Below are positions 16,943 to 25,599 of a stretch of DNA of 32,777 nucleotides, one piece after another. The stretch spans positions 1 through 32,777 of the forward strand of contig PFFX01000141.1 of NCBI GenBank assembly GCA_002783385.1, in the 5' to 3' direction. A program made the translations under genes and the position numbers. Under the pieces are notes generated by a model. That model saw only the letters and a program-made list of their open reading frames with translations. It was not told the DNA's origin and ran no database searches. The first letter of the stretch is position 1, and every line of letters begins with the position of its first letter. This DNA is from Rhodobacterales bacterium CG15_BIG_FIL_POST_REV_8_21_14_020_59_13 (GTDB lineage Bacteria > Pseudomonadota > Alphaproteobacteria > Caulobacterales > Maricaulaceae).

Positions 16943-18400
16943 ATGTTACGCGCGCTCATACTCGCGACAGTGATGATGCTTCCTGCGGGAACGGCATTGG
17001 CACAATCGGCAATAGAATCGACCACCATGCAGGTCTATATCACCCACGCAGGCTACGGTCCGGCATCGGAAGTGCTTGAACTGCCACTGAACAAAGCCGC
17101 AATCATCCACCTGCCGGTTGATGCGGCCGATGTGCTGGTGACCAATCCGGAAGTGGCCGATGCAGTGATCCGCACACCAACGCGCGCGTATCTGCTGGGC
17201 CAGACGGTCGGCCAGACCAATGCCTTCTTCTTTGATGCCGAGGGTAATCTGATTCTGGATCTGGATATCCGCGTCGAGCGAGACATGCGCGCTCTGCAGG
17301 AAGCCATGGACCGGTTCCTTCCGGATCGCAGGGTCACGGCAGAAGCCATGAATAATCATATTGTGCTGTCCGGATCGGTGCGCAGCGCCTCGGAGGCGGA
17401 TACGGCTTTGCGGCTGGCGCAGCGCTGGACGGACAATCCAGAGAATATCCTGTCCATGCTGGCCATTGAAGGCCGGGAGCAGGTCATGTTGTCGGTGCGG
17501 ATCGTTGAGATGCAGCGCACCATCGTCCGCCAGCTCGGCATCAATCTGTCGGCTGCCGGTCAGCTGGATGATGTCGCCTTCAATATCGCGACTGAACAGG
17601 AATTTTCGCTGGTGGGCCGCGCGCTCAGCGGTGTCAGCGGCCAATTTGACTATACCAATACCGGGGGAGGTGACATCAGAACCGCGGGGGCGCTTATTCA
17701 GGCGCTGGAGCGGGTCGGACTGGTGCGGACACTGGCTGAACCGAATCTTACCGCGATTTCAGGAGAATCCGCCAACTTCCTTGCCGGGGGGGAATTCCCG
17801 GTGCCGGTTGGCCGTGACCGCGATGGCAATATCACCGTTGAATATAAGCAATTCGGTGTCGGACTTGGCTTTACGCCTGTCGTTCTGTCGGAGGGACGTA
17901 TCTCCCTGCGGATCTCGACCGAAATATCAGAACTGACCAATCAGGGTTCGTTGCAGCTGGGTTCGCAGAATGTGACCGATGATGAGGGCAATGTCATCGG
18001 CACAGTGCCCGGGCTCCAGATCCCGGGTCTGAATGTGAACCGCGCGGAGACGACGGTTGAACTTCCCTCCGGTGGCAGCCTCGTTCTGGCCGGTCTGATC
18101 CAGGAAGAGACGCGCCAGAATCTTGATGGCGTACCGGGGGTCCAGAATCTGCCGGTGCTGGGGGCGTTGTTCCGCTCCCGCGATTTTGAAAACCGGGAAA
18201 CCGAGCTGGTGATCATAGTGACGCCCTATCTGGTTGATCCGATCAACCAGAATGAAGCGGCGACTCCGGCTGACGGTTACGTGCGGACCAGCGAGCTGGA
18301 AACGCTCTTTCTTGGCAATATCAACCGCGCCTATGCGGTGCCGGGATCGCAGACAGATGGCCGGTCCTGGACGGGCCCTGTCGGGTTCCTGATCGAATAG
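16943..18400 (+). CDS. cpaC: Type II/IV secretion secretin CpaC (RcpA)
   Basis: Signal peptide 'LILATVMMLPAGTALAQ'; secretin motifs 'LAEPNLTAISGESANFLAGGEFPVPV', 'VELPSGGSLVLAGLIQ', 'PVLGALFRSRDFENRETELVIIVTPYLV'. Start ATG 16943. Confidence 0.93.
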   Translation: MLRALILATVMMLPAGTALAQSAIESTTMQVYITHAGYGPASEVLELPLNKAAIIHLPVDAADVLVTNPEVADAVIRTPTRAYLLGQTVGQTNAFFFDAEGNLILDLDIRVERDMRALQEAMDRFLPDRRVTAEAMNNHIVLSGSVRSASEADTALRLAQRWTDNPENILSMLAIEGREQVMLSVRIVEMQRTIVRQLGINLSAAGQLDDVAFNIATEQEFSLVGRALSGVSGQFDYTNTGGGDIRTAGALIQALERVGLVRTLAEPNLTAISGESANFLAGGEFPVPVGRDRDGNITVEYKQFGVGLGFTPVVLSEGRISLRISTEISELTNQGSLQLGSQNVTDDEGNVIGTVPGLQIPGLNVNRAETTVELPSGGSLVLAGLIQEETRQNLDGVPGVQNLPVLGALFRSRDFENRETELVIIVTPYLVDPINQNEAATPADGYVRTSELETLFLGNINRAYAVPGSQTDGRSWTGPVGFLIE

Positions 18401-18413
18401 GGGAGAAGGCAAA

Positions 18414-19088
18414 ATGAAGATGATACACGCTTTGACCGCCCTCATCCCCGCCGTTTTTCTGGCGGCGTGCGGGACCACGGCCACGACCACAAATCTGATC
18501 GGATTTCCCGAAGCGCGTCCGGTGCAGGAAACCGCGCGCATGGACTTGCTGGTCGATACACAGGCCAATGGCCTGCTGTGGTCTCAGCTTGGTGCGTTTC
18601 AGGTCTTTGTGGACCATTATAAATCCAACGGACATGGCCCGATTGTGGTCTCCTATCCGCAGGGTAGCGCCGAGGATGGCGCCGCCCGCTCGGCGATGAG
18701 CGAATTGCGTGCCTTCCTCGATTCCCAGGGCGTTTCCGCCCGCTACACGGAGGAAGGCCCGTATGACGCCTCCGGCATGGGCAATGCGCCCCTGATTGTC
18801 AGCTTCCTGCACTATGTCGCGGAAATGCCAGCAGCGTGTGAAAACCGGCGCTGGGACGATCTGGTCCGTGAACGCGACAACCAGGCCTATGCCGGGTTCG
18901 GCTGTTTCATGGCGCAAAACCGTGCCGCCATGGTCGGTGATCCCTATCACCTGGCCGGGCCGACCGGTTCAGACGGGCCGGATGGCGTCCGCCGCCAGAC
19001 AGTTCTCGATACCTATCGCCGGGGTGAACCCACCGGCACGCAGCGCCGCGACGACGAAAGCGGCGCGGTTTCCTCTGCGGTTGAATAA
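18414..19088 (+). CDS. cpaD: CpaD-family pilus assembly lipoprotein
   Basis: Lipobox 'FLAACG'; position between cpaC and cpaE; 'ENRRWDDLVRERDNQAYAGFGCFMAQNRAAMVGDPYHL' typical of CpaD. Confidence 0.85.
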   Translation: MKMIHALTALIPAVFLAACGTTATTTNLIGFPEARPVQETARMDLLVDTQANGLLWSQLGAFQVFVDHYKSNGHGPIVVSYPQGSAEDGAARSAMSELRAFLDSQGVSARYTEEGPYDASGMGNAPLIVSFLHYVAEMPAACENRRWDDLVRERDNQAYAGFGCFMAQNRAAMVGDPYHLAGPTGSDGPDGVRRQTVLDTYRRGEPTGTQRRDDESGAVSSAVE

Positions 19089-19103
19089 AGCTGGATAAAA
19101 ATA

Positions 19104-20642
19104 ATGGCTGAACCACAGACATATGATGATGATTTCCTGGACGAGGACGAGTTTCTCGACCCGGCCGAAGTCGAACGCCGCCTTCTGAGCGAGGGCGCGG
19201 ACGATGAGTTTGAAGAATACGGTGATCTGGACGGATTCAGCGAGCCTTCTGAAGAGACACGTCCGTTCGGTTCACGCACTGCGCCTGAGCCAAAACAAGC
19301 CGTGGCGGCCCCGCGCGAGGAGTGGAATGATGCGGATGATCTTTCATCCTCTGCCCATGCCGGACCGGAAACAGATCTCGATGAATTCGAGCCCGATGCC
19401 TATGCACCGGAGTTTGTCTATCCGGTATCCGGCGAAGACGATGACGATCTTCCCGACCAGCCGATTCCGCGGATTACCATCCATGCTTTCTGCGAGCGCC
19501 CGGAAAGCGGCGCGCTGGTGCACAACGCTGCCAATGACCGGCGTTTGTCAAAAACCCATGTCGAGGTCGAGCTGGGCGGCTTGCCTGCGGCTATTGACCG
19601 GTTTGCGACGCAATCCACGCCGGATCTCCTGATTATCGAGACCGGCATGCGCGGGCAGGGACTGTTTGACCAGCTCGAGGAGCTCGCCGGCAGTTGCGAT
19701 CCGGGGACCAAGGTCATCATCATCGGGGCGGCCAACGACATCTCGCTCTATCGCGAGTTGATGAAGCGCGGGGTCAGCGAATATCTGGTGCCGCCGATGA
19801 CGCCATTGCACCTGATCCGCACGATTTCAGGCCTCTATCTCGACCCGGAAGCCCCCTTTGCCGGCAAGACGATTGCCTTTATCGGTGCAAAAGGCGGGGT
19901 GGGTGCCTCTACAATTGCACACAATACCTCGTGGTGCATCTCGGAAAATTCACAAGCCGATTGCGTGCTGGTCGATATGGATCTGTCCTTCGGCACAGCG
20001 GGGCTGGATTTCAATCAGGACCCTGCACAGACCCTGGGCGATGCACTGACCGATCCGGAGCGGCTGGATGATGCCTTGCTGGACCGCCTTCTGGTGCGCT
20101 GCACCGAGCGGCTATCCCTGTTTTCGGCTCCGGCGACCCTGGACAAGGACTGGGATTTTGGTCCCGAAGCCTATGAAATCGTGCTCGACAAGGTGCGCCG
20201 TCAGGCTCCGTTTATCACGCTGGATCTGCCCCACACATGGTCTCCCTGGGTGAAGCACACCATCCTGGCGGCTGATCAGGTCGTGGTCACGGTGACGCCT
20301 GAGCTTGCCTCGCTGCGCAATGCCAAGAATCTGTTCGACCTCATTCATGCGTCGCGCCCGAATGACGAACCGCCAAAAGTGGTGGTGAATATGGCCGGCA
20401 TCGCGAAGCGCCCGGAAATCCCGGTCAAGGATTTTGCCGAGGCTCTGGGCGTCCAGCCGGCACTGGTTCTGCCGTTCGAGCCGCACCTTTTCGGGAAGGC
20501 GGCCAATGACGGACAGATGATTGCCGAGGTCGATCCGAAATCCAAAGCTGCGGAAGGCTTTTCGCATCTTGCTTCCACGCTGTCCGGCCGTGTGGCGGTT
20601 CCTCAAAAGAAAGGCCTTTTCGGAGGCCTGTTTGGAAAGTGA
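19104..20642 (+). CDS. cpaE: CpaE/TadZ-family pilus assembly ATPase
   Basis: Receiver-like domain, then 'IAFIGAKGGVGASTIAHNTSW' Walker-A-like loop and 'VDMDLSFGTAGLDFN'. Confidence 0.9.
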   Translation: MAEPQTYDDDFLDEDEFLDPAEVERRLLSEGADDEFEEYGDLDGFSEPSEETRPFGSRTAPEPKQAVAAPREEWNDADDLSSSAHAGPETDLDEFEPDAYAPEFVYPVSGEDDDDLPDQPIPRITIHAFCERPESGALVHNAANDRRLSKTHVEVELGGLPAAIDRFATQSTPDLLIIETGMRGQGLFDQLEELAGSCDPGTKVIIIGAANDISLYRELMKRGVSEYLVPPMTPLHLIRTISGLYLDPEAPFAGKTIAFIGAKGGVGASTIAHNTSWCISENSQADCVLVDMDLSFGTAGLDFNQDPAQTLGDALTDPERLDDALLDRLLVRCTERLSLFSAPATLDKDWDFGPEAYEIVLDKVRRQAPFITLDLPHTWSPWVKHTILAADQVVVTVTPELASLRNAKNLFDLIHASRPNDEPPKVVVNMAGIAKRPEIPVKDFAEALGVQPALVLPFEPHLFGKAANDGQMIAEVDPKSKAAEGFSHLASTLSGRVAVPQKKGLFGGLFGK

Positions 20643-20650
20643 TCTGAGCC

Positions 20651-22129
20651 ATGTTCGGTAAGCGCGACGCTACAGCGCAAAGACCTGAACCGAAGCTGGC
20701 GCCCGCGCCAGCTTCCGCTACGCCTGCCCACCGGCCGGCGGCGCGCACCGAGGCTCCGGCTGCGTCCCCACCGGCGGCCAAGCCTGCGGCGCCCATCGGT
20801 CCCAAACCGGCCCCGAAAGTCAAACCCGTTGCGACGACGGCGGATACAAAGCGTACCGACGAATATTACGCCATCAAAACCACGATCTTCAATGCGCTGA
20901 TCGACACGATCGACCTGGGCGCGCTGGCACAGCTGGATAATGAAACGGCGGCGGAGGAAATCCGCGACATCGTCACCGAGATCATCTCGATCAAGAATGT
21001 TGCGATGTCGATTGCCGAGCAGGAACGCCTGCTTCAGGACATCTGTAATGACGTGCTCGGCTACGGGCCGCTGGAGCCCTTGCTGGAGCGCGATGATATC
21101 GCCGACATTATGGTCAATGGCGCGGGCGATGTGTTTATCGAAGTCGCGGGGCGCGTCGAGAAAACCAATATCCGTTTCCGTGACAATGGCCAGTTGATGA
21201 ATATCTGTCAGCGCATCGTCAGCCAGGTTGGCCGCCGCGTGGACGAATCCAGCCCGATCTGTGACGCCCGTCTGGCCGATGGCTCACGCGTGAACGTCAT
21301 TGCGCCGCCGCTGGCGCTGGATGGCCCGACGCTCACCATCCGGAAGTTCAAGAAAGACAAGCTGCGCATGCAGGATCTGGTCGATTTTGGCTCGATCACG
21401 CAGGAAGGGGCCAAAGTCCTCTCCATCATCGGGACGTCGCGTTGTAATGTGCTGATCTCCGGCGGTACCGGCTCGGGTAAAACGACGCTTCTCAACTGCC
21501 TGACCGCTTTCATCAGCGAGGATGAACGCATCATCACCTGCGAAGACGCCGCGGAATTGCAATTGCAGCAACCGCATGTGGTGCGTCTGGAGACACGTCC
21601 GAAAAACCTTGAAGGCTCGGGCGAGGTGACGATGCGTGATCTGGTCAAGAACTGCCTGCGGATGCGCCCGGAACGGATTATCGTGGGTGAGGTTCGTGGC
21701 CCGGAAGCTTTCGACCTCCTGCAGGCCATGAATACCGGTCACGACGGCTCGATGGGCACGCTGCACGCCAACAGTCCGCGCGAAGGCCTGTCGCGGCTTG
21801 AATCGATGATTACGATGGGGGGCTACAGCCTGCCATCAAAAACCATCAGGGAAATGATTTCCGGCTCTATTGATGTCGTGATCCAGGCCTCGCGGATGCG
21901 CGATGGCTCGCGGAAAATCACCCACATCACCGAAGTGATGGGCATGGAAGGCGATGTCATCATCACCCAGGACCTGTTCGTCTACGAGATGGACGGTGAG
22001 GACGCCGAGGGCCGGATTTTTGGCAAGCACAAATCCACCGGCATTGCCCGGCCGCGTTTCTGGGACCGGGCCCGCTATTATGGTCTGGAGCGCGAGCTCG
22101 CGGCCGCGCTTGATGCGGCGGAGGATTAG
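20651..22129 (+). CDS. cpaF: Tad secretion ATPase CpaF (TadA)
   Basis: 'LISGGTGSGKTTLLNCLTAFI' Walker A, 'DDIADIMVNGAGDVFIE', 'PERIIVGEVRGPEAFDLLQAMNTGHDGSMGTLHANSPREGLSRLE'. Confidence 0.95.
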   Translation: MFGKRDATAQRPEPKLAPAPASATPAHRPAARTEAPAASPPAAKPAAPIGPKPAPKVKPVATTADTKRTDEYYAIKTTIFNALIDTIDLGALAQLDNETAAEEIRDIVTEIISIKNVAMSIAEQERLLQDICNDVLGYGPLEPLLERDDIADIMVNGAGDVFIEVAGRVEKTNIRFRDNGQLMNICQRIVSQVGRRVDESSPICDARLADGSRVNVIAPPLALDGPTLTIRKFKKDKLRMQDLVDFGSITQEGAKVLSIIGTSRCNVLISGGTGSGKTTLLNCLTAFISEDERIITCEDAAELQLQQPHVVRLETRPKNLEGSGEVTMRDLVKNCLRMRPERIIVGEVRGPEAFDLLQAMNTGHDGSMGTLHANSPREGLSRLESMITMGGYSLPSKTIREMISGSIDVVIQASRMRDGSRKITHITEVMGMEGDVIITQDLFVYEMDGEDAEGRIFGKHKSTGIARPRFWDRARYYGLERELAAALDAAED

Positions 22130-22132
22130 GAT

Positions 22133-23122
22133 ATGCAAGGTCAGCTTCCCCTCCTGTTCGCTGCCATTGCCGCCTTCATCGCCGTTGGCGGTGTCGGCTG
22201 GGTTGTTGCCGGGGCGATGGGAGACGGCCAAAAATCCGCCCGCCGCAAGGCGGTTGTCGCCAGCAACGGGCCACGCAAATCGCGGACGCAACAGGCCGAT
22301 CAGACCGTGCAGCGCCGCAAGCAGGTGCAGGATTCTCTCAAAGAGATCGAGGACAAGCAGAAGAGTGCGAAGAAAAAATCGCTGACGCTGAAATCCCGGA
22401 TCGAACAGGCGGGTTACAGTTTCTCTCCGAAGACGTTCTGGATTGCCTCCGGTGTGCTGGGTGTTCTTGCTTTTCTCGGCGCAATTGTGACCGGGCAAAA
22501 CCTGTTGATCGCCACGGGGCTGTCCATCGCAGCCGGTCTGGGCCTGCCGCGCTGGTATCTGGGAATGCGCCGCTCCGGACGGCAGAAGAAGTTCACTGGC
22601 GAGTTCGCCAATGCGCTCGACATTATCGTGCGTGGTATCAAGTCGGGCTTGCCGCTCAATGAGTGTATCAAGGTGATTGCGCGCGAATCTGCCGAACCGG
22701 TAGCCTCGGAATTCACCAAACTGGTCGAGGCACAGGCGGTTGGCGTTTCGCTGGAGGATGCGATCAAGAAAATGGTGCAGCGCATGCCGCTACCCGAGCT
22801 CAATTTTTTCGCTACGGTTCTGACCATCCAGGCTAAAACCGGAGGCAATCTGTCAGAAGCGCTGGGCAATCTGTCGGCGGTGTTGCGGGCCCGGAAAATG
22901 ATGCGCGAGAAAATCAGCGCGCTGTCCTCGGAAGCCAAGGCCTCGTCCATGATCATTGGCGCATTGCCGCCGGGCGTGCTGGCCATCGTCTATTTCACAA
23001 CACCCTCCTACATGACCGCCATGTTTGTCGAACCCAAAGGCCAGCTGATGCTGCTGGGTGGCGGTATCTGGATGGGGCTCGGCATCCTGATGATGCGCGG
23101 CATGATCAACTTTAAGCACTAG
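22133..23122 (+). CDS. tadB: Tad inner-membrane platform protein TadB
   Basis: T2SSF-domain pattern 'ALDIIVRGIKSGLPLNECIKVIARES... LPELNFFATVLTIQAKTGGNLSEALGNLSAVLR'. Confidence 0.92.
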   Translation: MQGQLPLLFAAIAAFIAVGGVGWVVAGAMGDGQKSARRKAVVASNGPRKSRTQQADQTVQRRKQVQDSLKEIEDKQKSAKKKSLTLKSRIEQAGYSFSPKTFWIASGVLGVLAFLGAIVTGQNLLIATGLSIAAGLGLPRWYLGMRRSGRQKKFTGEFANALDIIVRGIKSGLPLNECIKVIARESAEPVASEFTKLVEAQAVGVSLEDAIKKMVQRMPLPELNFFATVLTIQAKTGGNLSEALGNLSAVLRARKMMREKISALSSEAKASSMIIGALPPGVLAIVYFTTPSYMTAMFVEPKGQLMLLGGGIWMGLGILMMRGMINFKH

Positions 23123-23131
23123 GGGGTGGTG

Positions 23132-24109
23132 ATGAGCTTTTCCGACATCGCTGACCTGGTGACCAACCCGCAATTTTTGTGGTCGGTGATTGCCGCAATT
23201 GCGGTGTTTGCCACCGTGGTGACGCTAACCTCGCCGATGATGGGGCAGAACAAGCTGGATAAGCGGATCAAAGGTGTCCAGAACCGCAAGGAAGAGCTGC
23301 GCCGGAAATCCCGTGAGGCAATGGAAGCCGCGCATGCATCAAAATTGCGCGGCAAGGAAAACAAGGGCGTCGCCAGGACGATAGTTGAAAGTCTCAATCT
23401 TCAGAAAGTGTTTGAAGACCCCGATCTGAAAGACAAGCTTACACAGGCCGGTTTCCGCGGCAACGGGCCGGTCATGACCTTCTACTTCTTCCGGCTGGCA
23501 GCTCCGATCCTACTCTTTGGCGGAGCGGCGCTCTATGTCTTCATCGTCAATGATTTCGGCCTGCCGGTCATCACCCGATGGAGTTTGGCCGCAGGCATTG
23601 GCATTTCCGGATATTATGCGCCGAACCTCTATCTCAGCAATGCTGCGGCAAAGCGCCAGCAATCCATTATGCAGGCGTTTCCAGACGGGCTGGATTTGTT
23701 GCTGATCTGCGTCGAGGCGGGCATGTCGATTGAAGCGGCCTTCCAGAAAGTGTCCGGCGAAGTTGGCGCACAATCCATAGAACTGGCCGAGGAATTGTCG
23801 CTGACCACAGCTGAGCTTTCCTATCTGCAGGACCGGCGTATGGCGTATGAAAACCTTGCCAAGCGGACCAATCATCCGGGTGTCAAATCTGTGGCCACGG
23901 CCCTCATACAGGCGGAACGCTATGGTACGCCACTGGGTCAGGCCTTGCGGGTGATGGCGAAAGAAAACCGCGATATGCGCCTGGCCAATGCCGAAAAAAA
24001 AGCGGCGGCGCTGCCGGCCAAGCTGACGGTTCCGATGATCGTCTTCTTCCTGCCGGTGCTTTTTGTGGTCATTCTCGGCCCCGCCATCATGCGCTATCAG
24101 GTGATGTAG
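23132..24109 (+). CDS. tadC: Tad inner-membrane platform protein TadC
   Basis: T2SSF-domain 'FPDGLDLLLICVEAGMSIEAAFQKVSGE... YGTPLGQALRVMAKENRDMRLANAEKKAAALPAKLTVPMIVFFLPVLFVVILGPAI'. ORF opens at GTG 23126; ATG at 23132. Confidence 0.92.
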   Translation: MSFSDIADLVTNPQFLWSVIAAIAVFATVVTLTSPMMGQNKLDKRIKGVQNRKEELRRKSREAMEAAHASKLRGKENKGVARTIVESLNLQKVFEDPDLKDKLTQAGFRGNGPVMTFYFFRLAAPILLFGGAALYVFIVNDFGLPVITRWSLAAGIGISGYYAPNLYLSNAAAKRQQSIMQAFPDGLDLLLICVEAGMSIEAAFQKVSGEVGAQSIELAEELSLTTAELSYLQDRRMAYENLAKRTNHPGVKSVATALIQAERYGTPLGQALRVMAKENRDMRLANAEKKAAALPAKLTVPMIVFFLPVLFVVILGPAIMRYQVM

Positions 24110-24167
24110 ATTTCGCTTTTCTGGCGTTCAGGCTCGCCAAGATCAAACGGCATGCTAGAAACACTTC

Positions 24168-24668
24168 ATGCTAGGCCGCAGAAAAAGCGAAGAACGGGCC
24201 CAATCCAATGTGATTGCCAGCCGCGCCAGTGAAGCCGCGCTCAAGGCGCTTGGCTCCGGTGATGTGGCGCGTGCCCGTGACGAGCTGACAGCGGTTCCCA
24301 AACGCGTCGAGTTTGCTGAAACCGGCTGGAAGGTTGCGCTGGTGCTGGCATTGACGGAATTGTCGGCTGGCAAGCGCAAGACTGGCCTCAATCAGCTGAT
24401 CAAGGTGTTTGAACGCCTCGACGACACCAGCCTGTCCCGGGACGATAAAGGTTATCTGCGCCTTTTTGCGCTCTATCGCGCCATTGAAAACACGCGCGAT
24501 GGGCGGCCACCGTCGGCTTTAAGGGATCATGCCGAGAATTTCCGCTTTGATACCACGCTGGTCGATCCTGCACTGAAAGCGCTGTTTCCGCTCAAGCGCG
24601 TGGAAGTAAAACCGGATGATGTTCCGCCACCACCGTTTCCGGCGGGTATGGGGTCGACCGAAGTCTGA
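24168..24668 (+). CDS. Conserved hypothetical, alpha-helical protein in Tad locus
   Basis: 166 aa ORF on the Tad-operon strand directly after tadC, convergent with tadD, 6 bp from its stop; no family recognised. Weak SD. Confidence 0.65.
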   Translation: MLGRRKSEERAQSNVIASRASEAALKALGSGDVARARDELTAVPKRVEFAETGWKVALVLALTELSAGKRKTGLNQLIKVFERLDDTSLSRDDKGYLRLFALYRAIENTRDGRPPSALRDHAENFRFDTTLVDPALKALFPLKRVEVKPDDVPPPPFPAGMGSTEV

Positions 24669-24674
24669 TCCGGA

Positions 24675-25484
24675 TTATCGTGCGCCGCTGTCGTCGCGGA
24701 TCGCATCCCAGCGGCGGCCAGTAGTCAGCATGGCGCGGACATAGGCCATGTTGGCTTCTGCCGTTTGCGGGCTGACATCGATGCGGGCCATGGCTTCGGC
24801 CTCTTCGAACCGGCCCTGCAAGGCGATCACCAGCGCCAGATTCTGGCGAACGGTGGCCGTTGCGGTTGGGTGCGCCATGGCTTCGCGCAGCAGGCTTTCG
24901 GCGCGGCCCGCCTCGCCATCAAAGGCATAGGACAGGGCCAGATTGGACAGGATTGAGGGGTCACCCGGGGCGAGTTGCAGGGCTTCGGTATATTTCTGCC
25001 GAGATTGCTGGCGCAAGCCCGCCTGCTCGTAAGCAACGCCAAGAATATTCAACACCTGCCAGTTGCCAGGGCGGGCGCTGTTCACACGGGTAAGGGATTC
25101 AATCGCTGCTGCGCCGCGGCCCGTTTCGGTCAGGGCGGTGCCATAGGCGAGCTGAAGGTCAACATCCTGCGGGAAAAGCGCCATAGCCTGCCGCGCCACG
25201 GTGGCGGCGCGCTGGGTCTGGCCCAGTCTGCGCAAGACGCGGGAGAGTTCGACGGCGGCTTCGCGGTCACCGGGATTGAGTTCATGGGCTTCGGCCCAGA
25301 ACGCCGCCTGGGTGAGCAGGTCCTGACTGCGGACAGCCTGCCGTTCAGCAGCGCTGGCCGGTACAATGGAGGCGCGCTGGGTGAGATCGTCGGCCAGAGC
25401 CTGTTCCTGATCGGTGCGTGCGGTGGCGCAGGCCGTCAGCATGGCGATGGATGCCATCAGGGTGAATTTCGTCAGGGTCCGCAT
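24675..25484 (-). CDS. tadD: TadD-like tetratricopeptide-repeat lipoprotein
   Basis: Lipobox 'MLTACATA'; TPR repeats 'LNPGDREAAVELSRVLRRLGQTQRAATVARQAMALFPQDVDLQLAYGTAL', 'NWQVLNILGVAYEQAGLRQQSRQKYTEALQLAPGDPSILSNLALSYAFDGEAGRAESLL'. Confidence 0.85.
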   Translation of the reverse strand: MRTLTKFTLMASIAMLTACATARTDQEQALADDLTQRASIVPASAAERQAVRSQDLLTQAAFWAEAHELNPGDREAAVELSRVLRRLGQTQRAATVARQAMALFPQDVDLQLAYGTALTETGRGAAAIESLTRVNSARPGNWQVLNILGVAYEQAGLRQQSRQKYTEALQLAPGDPSILSNLALSYAFDGEAGRAESLLREAMAHPTATATVRQNLALVIALQGRFEEAEAMARIDVSPQTAEANMAYVRAMLTTGRRWDAIRDDSGAR

Positions 25485-25498
25485 GGGCGAAGTCCTTT

Positions 25499-25564
25499 AC
25501 CGCCAGAATCAGGGGATTAGTCTTCGCTGCGCCGGTCAAGATTGCGTTAATCTGTTCTGGCGGT
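25499..25564. repeat. Long imperfect inverted repeat in tadD/M17 divergent intergenic region
   Basis: ACCGCCAGAA(25499-25508) pairs with TTCTGGCGGT(25555-25564); continues inward with CA/TG, GATTA/TAATC and TCTT/AAGA with short bulges and an internal loop. Confidence 0.75.
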
Positions 25565-25599
25565 TTGTTGACACCTAGACATTTTCCGGAGTTCTGCCC

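Noticed and set aside
18230-18250. Perfect 9-bp inverted repeat CTGGTTGAT-CCG-ATCAACCAG
   Set aside because: Lies inside the cpaC CDS in a conserved secretin segment (LVDPINQ); most simply a coding coincidence. Not an FNR site (spacer 3, not 4).
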